Source of the DNA: HIMB114 sp008638005
Lineage (GTDB): Bacteria > Pseudomonadota > Alphaproteobacteria > Pelagibacterales > Pelagibacteraceae
Assembly: GCA_032681305.1 (NCBI GenBank)
Contig: CP136340.1
Location: forward strand, 1-64,000
Length of the DNA stretch: 64,000 nt
Reading direction: 5' to 3'
Below, piece after piece: positions 8,030-16,600 of this stretch. Made by a program: the position numbers and the translations under genes. The notes beneath the pieces are model-generated. The model had not been told where the DNA came from, ran no database searches, and saw only the letters and a program-made list of their open reading frames with translations. Position 1 is the first letter of the stretch; each line of letters starts with the position of its first letter.

Positions 8030-10414
8030 ATGAGTTCAGAACTAAAATCAGCACCCATTCTTCCACTTAGAGATATTGTCGTTTTTCCAAATGTGACCAC
8101 ACCTTTATTTGTAGGTCGAGAGAAATCAATTAATGCCTTGGAGTCTGTTATGGCTGAGACCAAGCAGATTTTGTTGTTAGCACAAAAAAACCCAGATACT
8201 GATAATCCAAAAGACCAAGATCTCTATTCAATCGGAACCATTGCTGAAGTTTTGCAACTACTAAAGTTACCTGATGGTACAGTTAAAATTTTAGTTGAGG
8301 GAAAAGCAATATTTAAAGTCAAGGAATTTAATAAAAACGATAAGTATTTAGATGCAAAAATTGAACCATGTAAACTTATTGAAGACAAAAACAACAACCT
8401 ATTATCTCAAGCATTAATTAATAAATTTAATAAACTATCAAAAACTTCTAAGAAATTTAGTGATGAAAACGGAATTAATTTCAAAAATATATCGAGCCCA
8501 GATATTATTGCAAACAAAGCAGCATCAACTTTAGGGGTAGAGCTGGAAGAAAAACAAAAAATATTAGAGACAATAAATGTTCAAAAAAAATTAGAAATAA
8601 TTATTGGACACCTAGATAGTGAACTAGAATTAATGTCTGTAGAAAAGAGGATTAGAGGACGTGTTAAAAATCAAATGGAGAAAACTCAAAGAGAATATTA
8701 TTTAAACGAGCAACTAAAAGCCATTCAAAAAGAACTTGGTGATATCGAAGAAGGGAAAGACGAAACCAAACAAATAGAAGATGCCATTAAGAAAGCAAAA
8801 ATGCCAAAAGAGGCAGAAGAAAAATGTTTTGCCGAGTTAAAGAAATTAAAAACGATGAGCCCGATGTCAGCAGAGTCAACGGTTGTAAGAAATTATTTAG
8901 ATTGGATGACATCATTGCCTTGGCATGAAAGTTCAGTTGTAAGCACGGATTTAAACAAGGCGCAGGAGATTTTAGATCAAGACCATTTCGGTTTAGAAAA
9001 GGTTAAAGACAGAATTTTAGAATTTTTAGCCGTCCAATCTAGAATAAAGAAAATAAAAGGACCGATTTTATGTTTAGTGGGCCCCCCAGGTGTTGGAAAA
9101 ACTTCACTTGGAAAATCAATTGCAAAAGCAACAGGTAGAGAGTTTGTGAGAATGTCTCTAGGCGGCGTAAGAGATGAAGCGGAAATAAGAGGGCACAGAA
9201 GAACTTATATTGGGAGTTTGCCGGGTAAAATTATTCAAATGATGAAAAAAGCTGGTAAAAAAAATCCATTATTTTTACTTGATGAAATCGATAAAGTTGG
9301 AATGGATTACAGAGGTGACCCGTCTTCAGCGTTGTTAGAGGCATTAGATCCAGAACAAAATAAAGATTTTAATGATCATTACCTAGAAGTTGATTATGAT
9401 TTATCTAATGTCATGTTTGTTACAACAGCAAACACACTAAATATTCCTGGTCCATTACTTGATAGAATGGAAGTTATAAGATTAGCTGGATACACTGAAG
9501 AAGAAAAACTTGAAATTGCAAAAAAATATTTATTACCAAAACAGATAAAAGATAACGGTTTAAAAAAAGATGAACTTATAATTCAAGATGATGAAATATC
9601 AGAAATTATAAGAAGATATACTAAAGAGTCTGGTGTCAGAGGGTTAGAAAGAGAACTTTCAAAGTTGGCTAGAAAATCTGTAAAAGAAATTGTAACTAAA
9701 AAAACTTCTAAAATAGAAATTAACAAGAACAATATTGATGATTATTTAGGTGTTAAAAAATTCAAATACGGGGAAATTGATGAAAAAGATCAAGTGGGTG
9801 TTGTGACAGGACTTGCTTGGACAGAAGTTGGCGGTGAGCTTTTATCAATTGAGTCAGTTGTGATGCCAGGCAAAGGTAAATTAGAATATACTGGAAAACT
9901 TGGTGACGTGATGAAAGAATCTATAAAAGCTGCAAAGTCTTATATTAGGTCAAGATGTTTAGATTACGGAATTATCCCTCCCGCTTTTGAAAAAAAAGAT
10001 TTTCATATTCATGTGCCAGAAGGTGCAACACCTAAAGATGGGCCCTCCGCTGGTATCGGGATGGTAACATCAATTGTGTCAGCACTTACAAATATACCTG
10101 TAAAAAGAGATGTGGCTATGACAGGAGAAGTTACATTAAGAGGTAAAGTATTGCCAATTGGAGGCTTGAAAGAAAAGTTATTAGCAGCACTAAGAGGCGG
10201 CATTAAAACTGCGATAATACCCTCTGAAAATGAAAAAGATTTAAAAGAAATACCTAAAAATGTGATTGACGGAATTAAAATTATACCGGTAACACATGTT
10301 GATGAGGTGTTAAAAATAGCTTTAACAAAAGAACTAAATCCAATTGAATGGATTGAAATTGATCATTTAAAAGATAAGTCAAGTCAGATAAATGATCAAA
10401 AAAACGCTCATTAA
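8030..10414 (+). CDS. lon: ATP-dependent protease Lon
   Basis: Lon is a homo-oligomeric AAA+ serine protease that degrades misfolded and regulatory proteins. The LON substrate-binding domain starts with APILPLRDIVVFP. The AAA+ domain contains Walker A GPPGVGKTS and Walker B LFLLDEIDK. The catalytic dyad is Ser673 (DGPSAG) and Lys716 (GLKEKLLAA), 43 residues apart as in E. coli Lon. The 794 residues are normal. In most alphaproteobacteria hupB (HU) follows; here an intrinsic terminator and two tRNA genes follow. Confidence 0.97.
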   Translation: MSSELKSAPILPLRDIVVFPNVTTPLFVGREKSINALESVMAETKQILLLAQKNPDTDNPKDQDLYSIGTIAEVLQLLKLPDGTVKILVEGKAIFKVKEFNKNDKYLDAKIEPCKLIEDKNNNLLSQALINKFNKLSKTSKKFSDENGINFKNISSPDIIANKAASTLGVELEEKQKILETINVQKKLEIIIGHLDSELELMSVEKRIRGRVKNQMEKTQREYYLNEQLKAIQKELGDIEEGKDETKQIEDAIKKAKMPKEAEEKCFAELKKLKTMSPMSAESTVVRNYLDWMTSLPWHESSVVSTDLNKAQEILDQDHFGLEKVKDRILEFLAVQSRIKKIKGPILCLVGPPGVGKTSLGKSIAKATGREFVRMSLGGVRDEAEIRGHRRTYIGSLPGKIIQMMKKAGKKNPLFLLDEIDKVGMDYRGDPSSALLEALDPEQNKDFNDHYLEVDYDLSNVMFVTTANTLNIPGPLLDRMEVIRLAGYTEEEKLEIAKKYLLPKQIKDNGLKKDELIIQDDEISEIIRRYTKESGVRGLERELSKLARKSVKEIVTKKTSKIEINKNNIDDYLGVKKFKYGEIDEKDQVGVVTGLAWTEVGGELLSIESVVMPGKGKLEYTGKLGDVMKESIKAAKSYIRSRCLDYGIIPPAFEKKDFHIHVPEGATPKDGPSAGIGMVTSIVSALTNIPVKRDVAMTGEVTLRGKVLPIGGLKEKLLAALRGGIKTAIIPSENEKDLKEIPKNVIDGIKIIPVTHVDEVLKIALTKELNPIEWIEIDHLKDKSSQINDQKNAH

Positions 10415-10441
10415 CTATTCTCTTTACGAATAAGTTTTTTT
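10413..10441 (+). terminator. Intrinsic terminator after lon
   Basis: AACTATTC (10413-10420) pairs with GAATAAGTT (10428-10436) around one bulged A. The run of seven Ts at 10435-10441 overlaps the end of the stem. The hairpin starts inside the lon stop codon. It is weakly paired but in the right place, ahead of the tRNA promoter. Confidence 0.5.
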
Positions 10442-10463
10442 AGTGGAAATAATTTAAAAATGA

Positions 10464-10469
10464 TATAAT
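10464..10469 (+). promoter_or_regulatory. Consensus -10 box for the tRNA-Val/tRNA-Asp unit
   Basis: A perfect TATAAT lies 12 bp before tRNA-Val. No good -35 hexamer is visible at the expected distance, where the sequence is TTAGTG-like. The lon terminator lies just upstream, so these tRNAs need their own start. Confidence 0.5.
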
Positions 10470-10480
10470 CCAGGCGGTTC

Positions 10481-10556
10481 GGGCGGTTAGCTCAGTTGGT
10501 AGAGCATCTCGTTTACACCGAGAGGGTCGGGAGTTCGAGTCTCTCACCGCCCACCA
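10481..10556 (+). tRNA. tRNA-Val(UAC)
   Basis: The acceptor stem GGGCGGT pairs with ACCGCCC. The anticodon stem TCTCG/CGAGA encloses TTTACAC, giving anticodon TAC. CCA is encoded. It is followed 7 bp later by tRNA-Asp, so the two are probably cotranscribed. Confidence 0.96.
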
Positions 10557-10563
10557 AAAAGCC

Positions 10564-10641
10564 GGGGGTGTAGCTCAGCTTGGTTAGAGCGCCTGCCTGT
10601 CACGCAGGAGGCCGCGGGTTCGAGTCCCGTCACTCCCGCCA
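10564..10641 (+). tRNA. tRNA-Asp(GUC)
   Basis: The acceptor stem GGGGGTG pairs with CACTCCC, including one G-U pair. The anticodon stem CCTGC/GCAGG encloses CTGTCAC, giving anticodon GTC. The discriminator base is G, as expected for tRNA-Asp, and CCA is encoded. The stop codon of a lipoprotein gene on the other strand lies only 4 bp downstream. Confidence 0.96.
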
Positions 10642-10644
10642 GGT

Positions 10645-11196
10645 CTATTTTTTAGTTTCCTTTTGTATGTTCAGTTCTCTAGCTTTATTAAATATACTTG
10701 ACTTAATTTTTTCATTGAAATTTTTATCACCACTTATTGTTTTGCATTTTAGAGTATTGTTTTCGCAAGTTTTCTTAAAAGATTTTACATTAATTGAGCT
10801 AGGTTTAAGGTCACTGGACAAGAAATTTACCTCAATTTTAACCTGTTCATTGCTAGTTAAACTTGGACTGTACCAATCAGTTACGATAACGCCCCCCGAA
10901 TAACTGGCGTTAGCCAGGGGTATAAAATCTAAAGCCTCAATGCTTGCCCTCCATAGAACATTTGAAGTGGCAAAATCAAACGTATTGTTTTGTTTTTTTT
11001 TTCCGCCAAATATCATTTCTCCTTCAAATTTTTCTGCTCTTTCTTTCAAATTTGGCTCCAGCCTTTTTTTTTTGTCTCCAAAAACTGATTTTACAGACTC
11101 AGATTCTTCTTTTTTACTTGAAAAAGTGGAGCACGATTGCAGAAATAAAAGAGTAAATAAAATAATATTTAAAAATTGAAGTTTCTTTAGGAACAT
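10645..11196 (-). CDS. DUF3576 family lipoprotein
   Basis: This is a 183-residue envelope protein of unknown function. A signal sequence ends in the lipobox Leu19-Gln-Ser-Cys22, so the mature protein should be lipid-anchored at Cys22. A lysine-rich linker is followed by a core with VLWRASIEALDFIPLA and GGVIVTDWYSP, which I recognise as the DUF3576 signature found widely in alphaproteobacteria. It diverges from the porin gene across a 182-bp region. An outer-membrane assembly or quality-control role is plausible but unproven. Confidence 0.8.
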   Translation of the reverse strand: MFLKKLQFLNIILFTLLFLQSCSTFSSKKEESESVKSVFGDKKKRLEPNLKERAEKFEGEMIFGGKKKQNNTFDFATSNVLWRASIEALDFIPLANASYSGGVIVTDWYSPSLTSNEQVKIEVNFLSSDLKPSSINVKSFKKTCENNTLKCKTISGDKNFNEKIKSSIFNKARELNIQKETKK

Positions 11197-11222
11197 GTTT
11201 GATCTATAAATTAATTACTGTT

Positions 11223-11241
11223 TTTATAAAAGCTTTATAAA
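11223..11241. promoter_or_regulatory. TTTATAAA repeat in the lipoprotein/porin intergenic region
   Basis: Two copies of TTTATAAA (11223-11230 and 11234-11241) are separated by AGC. Because TTTATAAA is itself palindromic, the pair is both a direct and an inverted repeat. It lies near the start of the divergent lipoprotein gene and could hold -10 elements or an operator. Confidence 0.3.
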
Positions 11242-11257
11242 TACTCTAATTTTGAAG

Positions 11258-11275
11258 TGTTGTAATATTGCAACA
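11258..11275. promoter_or_regulatory. Candidate operator palindrome upstream of porin
   Basis: TGTTGTAATATTGCAACA is an 18-bp near-perfect inverted repeat with a single mismatched pair. It is centred between the divergent lipoprotein and porin genes, about 110 bp before the porin start. The symmetry suggests a dimeric regulator; I cannot name it. Confidence 0.4.
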
Positions 11276-11378
11276 TTAATTAAAAATCGATTTAAAAAAG
11301 TCTATTTTTCTTAAAAGTATCAAAAATATCATTAAATAAACTCACAGTTTTGATTCAAATTTAACAAAAGGAGAAATG

Positions 11379-12392
11379 ATGAAAAAACTATTAACAACAA
11401 CTGCAATTGCTAGTTCAATTTTTGGATTTGCTACTGCAGCTCAAGCTGAGACGAAAATCGGTGGTTCATTAAACTGGGATTTTCATACTCAGGAAATACC
11501 TTCAACAGGAACAAAAGATACTGGTCCTGATGGTGTTGGACATTTTTTTGAACTTGATATCAAAAATAAAGTTGAACTAAATAATGGTATGACTGCAACT
11601 GGTCACGTTGAGAAGATGGGTAATAATGAGTTTGATGCATCTTTAATGTTTACCGCAGGTAATACATCTTTTGGTTTCCAACAAGATGATATGGATGCTG
11701 CTGATAACGATATGACACCATTTGTTGGTGACAACCATGATGACCAAGTGAGTGGCGTATCATACAGCTCTGGTAAAGGTTCCGTTCACGGATCTGCTGG
11801 ATTTGGTGTAGTTCAAAAAGTTGGAGCAGGTAAAATTATAGCTCTTTACACTCCAAACAACGACAGTGATGAAACTGGTAACAACAATGAAAAAGATCAT
11901 ATTAACGAAGCTTCAGCTGGAAGTGGATATGAAATCGGTTACAATGGTGGAGTACCTGGAGTTGATGGGTTAAAAGTGAATGTAGCTTTTGCATCTAAAA
12001 CAGAAGCTGATGATTCAGTGGCTGGTACTGGAAAAGCAGAAGTAACAACTGTTGGTGCAAACTATAACTTCGGTCAAGTCACAGTTGGTTTTAACTACGC
12101 TGATTTTGATGGAAAAAATACAGCTAGTGGTTCTAATGATGATGACGAGGAACATACGGGTCTCGGAGCAGTATTTGCAGTGAATGATAACGTATCATTA
12201 GGTATTGCAAGAACTAAAGTTGAATTTGCAAAATCTACTCTAACTGCAGATGAAGAGATCACTTCACTTTCTCTTGGTTACAACTTAGGTCCAGTAACTG
12301 TTGCAGCTACGCATTACCAAATGGAAAATAATAAAGGAACAGTAAACAGAGACTCTGATGGTTTTCATTTAACAAGTACAATTAAGTTCTAG
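11379..12392 (+). CDS. Outer-membrane porin
   Basis: This is a general porin-type beta-barrel of 337 residues. The signal peptide (MKKLLTTTAIASSIF...) ends in AQA before Glu, a clear signal peptidase I site. The body alternates short beta-strands with acidic Asp/Asn/Gly-rich loops (NDDDEEH, NNDSDETGNNNEKD). The last residue is Phe in TSTIKF, the usual BAM recognition end. Two ATGs are adjacent at 11376 and 11379. The AAGGAG at 11368-11373 is 5 nt from the second but only 2 nt from the first, so I chose 11379. Substrate specificity cannot be read from the sequence. A strong terminator follows. Confidence 0.85.
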   Translation: MKKLLTTTAIASSIFGFATAAQAETKIGGSLNWDFHTQEIPSTGTKDTGPDGVGHFFELDIKNKVELNNGMTATGHVEKMGNNEFDASLMFTAGNTSFGFQQDDMDAADNDMTPFVGDNHDDQVSGVSYSSGKGSVHGSAGFGVVQKVGAGKIIALYTPNNDSDETGNNNEKDHINEASAGSGYEIGYNGGVPGVDGLKVNVAFASKTEADDSVAGTGKAEVTTVGANYNFGQVTVGFNYADFDGKNTASGSNDDDEEHTGLGAVFAVNDNVSLGIARTKVEFAKSTLTADEEITSLSLGYNLGPVTVAATHYQMENNKGTVNRDSDGFHLTSTIKF

Positions 12393-12415
12393 TTAATATA
12401 TAATCATTGTAAATT

Positions 12416-12449
12416 AACCCGCCGTTTTAAATAACGGCGGGTTTTTTTT
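12416..12449 (+). terminator. Intrinsic terminator after porin
   Basis: The 11-bp stem AACCCGCCGTT/AACGGCGGGTT encloses TTAAAT and is followed by eight Ts. It is one of the strongest terminators in the window and fits a highly expressed porin. The convergent rlmB ends 16 bp further on. Confidence 0.93.
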
Positions 12450-12464
12450 ACAAAAGAATTTTTT

Positions 12465-13178
12465 TTAATTTAGTTTATAAAAAATAATTGCTGCCGTATT
12501 AGAAAGATTTAAACTCTCAACTTTAGAGTTTAATGGTATTTTGATAAGAAAATCACAATTTTTTCTTGTGAGATCTTTCATGCCTTTTCCTTCAGAACCA
12601 AAAATAATTAACCTTTTTTTTTCAAAGATAAAATCGTGATCTATTATTTTTTTACTTTTTAAATCTAACCCATATACCCAAAAATTTTTCTTTTTAAAAA
12701 AATTAATTGTGTTTGATAAGTTTTTTACTTCCACAATTTTAATATTTTCAATTGCACCTGAAGAAACTTTATGAGTAACTGCATTGAAGTAATTCACAGA
12801 CCCTTTTTTGATGAAAATATAGTCAATACCAAAAGCAAGCGCGCTTCTGATAATATTTGAGAAATTTCTTAGATCAGAAATCCCATCAAGTATTACAATA
12901 TTGTTTGATCTAGAAATGTTTTCAAAATCTTTTTCTGAAAAAGGTGCAATTTTTTTAATTTCGGCAAAAATATTTTGATGCGCTAGCTCATGCATTGATT
13001 TAATAATATCCTTACCAATTTTTTGACTAAAAATTTTAATATTTGGCTTTATTTTTTTTATTTGTGAAATCAAATTTTCATCAGCACAATAAATTTTTTT
13101 AATAACCCTTTTGTTGTTTCTGACAGCTTCCATCACAGCATTTTTTCCGCATATCCAATAAAAGCTATTGCCGTTCAT
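12465..13178 (-). CDS. rlmB: SpoU-family rRNA methyltransferase, RlmB-like
   Basis: This SPOUT-class (TrmH/SpoU) RNA 2'-O-ribose methyltransferase has 237 residues. The N-terminal substrate-binding domain opens with CGKNAVMEAVRNNKR, as in RlmB, which methylates G2251 of 23S rRNA. The C-terminal SpoU motifs are IFGSEGKGM and PLNSKVESLNLSNTAAI, which form the knotted SAM site. The frame is open upstream through the antisense of tRNA-Tyr; the ATG at 13178 matches the family N-terminus and leaves room for the tRNA promoter. Other TrmH paralogues cannot be fully excluded. Confidence 0.85.
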   Translation of the reverse strand: MNGNSFYWICGKNAVMEAVRNNKRVIKKIYCADENLISQIKKIKPNIKIFSQKIGKDIIKSMHELAHQNIFAEIKKIAPFSEKDFENISRSNNIVILDGISDLRNFSNIIRSALAFGIDYIFIKKGSVNYFNAVTHKVSSGAIENIKIVEVKNLSNTINFFKKKNFWVYGLDLKSKKIIDHDFIFEKKRLIIFGSEGKGMKDLTRKNCDFLIKIPLNSKVESLNLSNTAAIIFYKLN

Positions 13179-13184
13179 AATTAA

Positions 13185-13190
13185 TATAAT
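13185..13190 (+). promoter_or_regulatory. Consensus -10 box for tRNA-Tyr
   Basis: A perfect TATAAT lies 18 bp upstream of tRNA-Tyr, in the short divergent gap with rlmB. I could not find a convincing -35 element. Confidence 0.4.
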
Positions 13191-13207
13191 ATAACACGCA
13201 TTTTTAA

Positions 13208-13293
<86 letters not shown>

Positions 13294-13342
13294 TAAAAAA
13301 TCACTTGAAACTAAGGGTCAAATGAGTAAATACCCCCTTTAC

Positions 13343-13416
13343 GCGGGTGTAGTTCAGTGGTAGAACTCCAGCCTTCCAAGCTGGTTGCGTGAGTTCGATT
13401 CTCATCACCCGCTCCA
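13343..13416 (+). tRNA. tRNA-Gly(UCC)
   Basis: The acceptor stem GCGGGTG pairs with CACCCGC. The anticodon stem CCAGC/GCTGG encloses CTTCCAA, giving anticodon TCC. CCA is encoded. It lies 38 bp upstream of tuf and is probably cotranscribed with it. Confidence 0.96.
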
Positions 13417-13454
13417 GAACGGAAAAATTATAAATTAGGAGAGATATAAATAAG

Positions 13455-14642
13455 ATGTCAAAAGAAAAGTTTAATAGGAGTAAACCGCATTGTAACATTG
13501 GAACAATCGGACACGTCGACCACGGTAAAACCACTTTAACTGCTGCAATTACAAAAGTAATGTCTGAGAAGGGTGGAGCAAATTTTATTGCTTATGATCA
13601 AATTGATAAAGCGCCAGAAGAAAAAGAAAGAGGAATTACAATTTCAACAGCACACGTTGAATATGAAACAGAAAAAAGACACTACGCTCACGTAGATTGT
13701 CCAGGCCACGCTGACTATGTAAAAAACATGATTACAGGTGCAGCACAAATGGATGGAGCTATTTTAGTTGTGAACGCTGCAGATGGTCCAATGCCACAAA
13801 CAAGAGAACACATTCTTCTTGCAAGACAAGTTGGAGTTCCTGCAATTGTTGTCTTTTTAAACAAAGTTGACACTGTTCAAGATAAAGAATTATTAGAATT
13901 AGTTGAAATGGAAATTAGAGAACTTTTGACATCATATCAGTTTCCAGGTGACACAATTCCAATCATTAAAGGTTCAGCTTTAAAAGCAATCGAAGGTGAT
14001 GCTGAGTTGGGTACAAAGCCAATTGAAGAGTTAATGAAAGCAGTGGATGAAACAATCCCTCAACCTGAAAGACCAAAAGATAAACCTTTCTTAATGCCAA
14101 TTGAGGACGTGTTCTCAATTTCTGGAAGAGGTACGGTTGTAACAGGAAGAGTTGAACAGGGTGTTGTTAATACAAATGATGAACTTGAGATCATTGGTAT
14201 TAAAGACACTCAAAAAACAGTTTGTACTGGAGTTGAGATGTTTAGAAAACTTCTTGATACAGGAGAAGCTGGAGATAACATCGGAGCGTTACTAAGGGGA
14301 ATTGATAGAAATCAGGTTGAGAGAGGACAAGTTCTTGCAAAACCAGGATCAATCAAACCACACACAAAATTTGAAGCGCAGGCTTATATTCTAAAAAAAG
14401 AAGAAGGTGGAAGACACACTCCATTCTTTTCAAAATATAGACCTCAGTTTTATTTCAGAACAACTGACGTAACAGGAGAGGTAACATTACCAGAAGGTAC
14501 AGAAATGATCATGCCTGGTGATGATGCAAAAATGACAGTTACTTTAATCAATCCGATTGCAATGAATGATGGTTTAAAATTTGCAATTCGTGAAGGTGGA
14601 AGAACAGTTGGAGCTGGAGTAGTAACTAAAATTATAGAGTAA
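13455..14642 (+). CDS. tuf: Elongation factor Tu
   Basis: EF-Tu is the GTPase that carries aminoacyl-tRNA to the ribosome. Its 395 residues show the P-loop GHVDHGKTT, the switch II DCPGHADY and the NKVD guanine-specificity motif. Domains 2 and 3 are complete, ending in GGRTVGAGVVTKII. This is the only tuf in the window; the copy often found between fusA and rpsJ is absent. A GGAG element lies rather far (about 13 nt) from the ATG. Confidence 0.98.
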   Translation: MSKEKFNRSKPHCNIGTIGHVDHGKTTLTAAITKVMSEKGGANFIAYDQIDKAPEEKERGITISTAHVEYETEKRHYAHVDCPGHADYVKNMITGAAQMDGAILVVNAADGPMPQTREHILLARQVGVPAIVVFLNKVDTVQDKELLELVEMEIRELLTSYQFPGDTIPIIKGSALKAIEGDAELGTKPIEELMKAVDETIPQPERPKDKPFLMPIEDVFSISGRGTVVTGRVEQGVVNTNDELEIIGIKDTQKTVCTGVEMFRKLLDTGEAGDNIGALLRGIDRNQVERGQVLAKPGSIKPHTKFEAQAYILKKEEGGRHTPFFSKYRPQFYFRTTDVTGEVTLPEGTEMIMPGDDAKMTVTLINPIAMNDGLKFAIREGGRTVGAGVVTKIIE

Positions 14643-14660
14643 GCTTCACTTTAACAAAGA

Positions 14661-14736
14661 AGGAGTGTAGCTCAATTGGTAGAGTACGGGTCTCCAAAAC
14701 CCGGGGTTGAGGGTTCAAGTCCCTCCGCTCCTGCCA
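14661..14736 (+). tRNA. tRNA-Trp(CCA)
   Basis: The acceptor stem AGGAGTG pairs with CGCTCCT, including one T-G pair. The anticodon stem CGGGT/ACCCG encloses CTCCAAA, giving anticodon CCA. The discriminator is G and the 3' CCA is encoded. Its place between tuf and secE is the classical one. Confidence 0.96.
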
Positions 14737-14753
14737 ATAAGCTAAATTGAAAT

Positions 14754-14936
14754 ATGCAAAATCCAATTAACTTTTTAAGATCAGTTAAACAAGAAGCTTT
14801 AAAAGTAACTTGGCCCACTAGAAAAGAAACCTTAATGGGCTCGGTAACTGTGATATTTATGGCAGTAATTGCTTCTTTGTTTTTTCTTCTTTTAGATCAG
14901 CTGTTTAAATTTGGGTTAGGTTTTTTAATAGGTTAA
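14754..14936 (+). CDS. secE: Preprotein translocase subunit SecE
   Basis: SecE is the 60-residue, single-membrane-span partner of SecY in the Sec translocon. The amphipathic N-terminal segment carries the conserved KVTWPTRKE motif. One hydrophobic helix runs from about residue 29 to 58. This is the short one-span form usual in alphaproteobacteria. It lies immediately before nusG (2 bp gap). Confidence 0.94.
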   Translation: MQNPINFLRSVKQEALKVTWPTRKETLMGSVTVIFMAVIASLFFLLLDQLFKFGLGFLIG

Positions 14937-14938
14937 TT

Positions 14939-15463
14939 ATGAAGTGGTATATTGTTCAAGGTCATGCAGGAGCTGAAAAAAAAGTTTCTGAGCAAATTAA
15001 AGAAGAGCTTGAAAAAGTAGATCTTGGTTCAAAATTTGGTGAGGTTTTAGTTCCTACACAAGATGTTACTGAAATAAAAAAAGGTAAACGATCTATTGTA
15101 AAAAAGAAGTATTTTCCAGGTTACATACTTGTAAAGCTTGATATGACCAATGAAGTTTATCACCTTATAAAGTCTTTAAAAAAAGTAAGTGGTTTTTTAG
15201 GCCCCCAAGGCAAACCTTCCCCAATTTCCGAAGAAGAAGTAACTAAAATTGTTGGAAATATGGAAGAAAGTGTTGCAAACCCATCCTCTTCAATAACATT
15301 CCAAGTTGGAGAACAAGTTAAGGTATGTGATGGCCCTTTTGCTTCATTTAATGGCTCTATTGAGGAAATTGATGAAGAAAAATCTAGACTTAAGGTCTCT
15401 GTTTCGATATTTGGTAGGCCGACGCCCGTGGATTTAGATTATTCACAGGTAGAAAAGGTATAA
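14939..15463 (+). CDS. nusG: Transcription antitermination factor NusG
   Basis: NusG binds RNA polymerase as a processivity factor and links it to Rho or the ribosome. The N-terminal NGN domain starts with WYIVQGHAGAEKKV and contains KKYFPGYILVK. The C-terminal KOW domain is visible as VCDGPFASFNGSIEEID. The 174-residue length is usual. The spacer to rplK is 6 nt, so there is no room there for the L1-binding leader known in E. coli. Confidence 0.97.
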   Translation: MKWYIVQGHAGAEKKVSEQIKEELEKVDLGSKFGEVLVPTQDVTEIKKGKRSIVKKKYFPGYILVKLDMTNEVYHLIKSLKKVSGFLGPQGKPSPISEEEVTKIVGNMEESVANPSSSITFQVGEQVKVCDGPFASFNGSIEEIDEEKSRLKVSVSIFGRPTPVDLDYSQVEKV

Positions 15464-15469
15464 AAAATT

Positions 15470-15895
15470 ATGGCAAAAGAAGTTGCAGGATATTTAAAAT
15501 TACAGATTAAAGGTGGACAAGCTAATCCAGCACCTCCTGTGGGCCCTGCTTTGGGGCAGCGTGGAATTAATATTATGGATTTTTGTAAAGCTTTTAATGA
15601 CAAAACAAAAGACAGAATGGGTCAGCCTGTTCCAGTTGTAATAACAGTTTACAAAGATAAAAAATTTGATTTCATTATCAAAACTCCTCCTGCATCTCAC
15701 TTAATTAAAGAAGCTATTAAACTAAAATCAGGTTCAAAAGAACCAGGAAGAACAATCGCAGGATCAATCACAAAAGATCAATTAAAGAAAATTGCTGAAA
15801 TAAAAATGAAAGATTTAAATGCCTTTGATATGGAGGAAGCTATTAAGATTATAGCAGGATCTGCAAGATCAATGGGAATTCAAGTTAAAGAATAA
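15470..15895 (+). CDS. rplK: 50S ribosomal protein L11
   Basis: L11 binds the GTPase-associated centre of 23S rRNA. The 141 residues include GGQANPAPPVGPALGQRG, the proline-rich N-terminal domain, and the C-terminal rRNA-binding part with AGSARSMGIQV. It begins the L11-L1-L10-L7/L12 group. Confidence 0.98.
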   Translation: MAKEVAGYLKLQIKGGQANPAPPVGPALGQRGINIMDFCKAFNDKTKDRMGQPVPVVITVYKDKKFDFIIKTPPASHLIKEAIKLKSGSKEPGRTIAGSITKDQLKKIAEIKMKDLNAFDMEEAIKIIAGSARSMGIQVKE

Positions 15896-15899
15896 AAAG

Positions 15900-16598
15900 A
15901 TGAAAGCTGTTAAAAATAAATCTAAACGATATCAGTCTTTGTTAAAAGATTTAGATCAAACCAAAGCTTATAAAATTGACGAAGCGGTAAAACTTATAAA
16001 AGATAGATCTAAAACTAAATTTGTAGAATCAATTGATGTAAGTATTAATCTTAATTTAGATAAAGCAAAAGCTGATCAAACTTTAAGAACAACGGTTGAT
16101 CTTCCTCATGGAAATGGAAAAAAAATTACAGTCGCTGTCATTTGTGCGAACGACAAAGTTGATGAAGCAAAATCATCAGGTGCAGATAAGGTTGGGTCCG
16201 AAGATTTAATAGAGACTATTAACAATGGTAAAATTGATTTTGATATACTTGTGTGTACACCAGATATGATGTCAAAAGTTGGAAAACTTGGAAAAGTTTT
16301 AGGACCAAAAGGCATAATGCCAAATCCTAAATTTGGCACCGTGTCTCCAAATATCAAAAAAGCAGTTGAAGATATAAAAAAAGGAAAAGTAGAAATTAGA
16401 TGTGATAAAGATGGCAACCTATCTCTATCAATTGGAAGAGCCAACTTTGATGATAATAAAATTATTGAAAATTACAAAAGTGTTTTAGAGGTTGTTGAGA
16501 AAGAAAAACCATCCGGAATTAAAGGTAACTTTGTAAATACAGTTTTTTTAACAAGTTCAATGGGTCCATCAACTAAAGTTAGTTTAGCGAGCGCATAA
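15900..16598 (+). CDS. rplA: 50S ribosomal protein L1
   Basis: L1 forms the mobile stalk near the ribosomal E site and is a translational repressor in other bacteria. The 232 residues contain the signature region MSKVGKLGKVLGPKGIMPNP. It starts 4 nt after rplK, and rplJ follows after 2 nt, so the long L10 leader seen between these genes in E. coli is missing. Confidence 0.98.
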   Translation: MKAVKNKSKRYQSLLKDLDQTKAYKIDEAVKLIKDRSKTKFVESIDVSINLNLDKAKADQTLRTTVDLPHGNGKKITVAVICANDKVDEAKSSGADKVGSEDLIETINNGKIDFDILVCTPDMMSKVGKLGKVLGPKGIMPNPKFGTVSPNIKKAVEDIKKGKVEIRCDKDGNLSLSIGRANFDDNKIIENYKSVLEVVEKEKPSGIKGNFVNTVFLTSSMGPSTKVSLASA

Positions 16599-16600
16599 TT

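Noticed and set aside
10580..10903. Plus-strand open frame across tRNA-Asp and the DUF3576 gene
   Set aside because: It starts within the tRNA and runs antisense to a lipoprotein gene with a clear lipobox.
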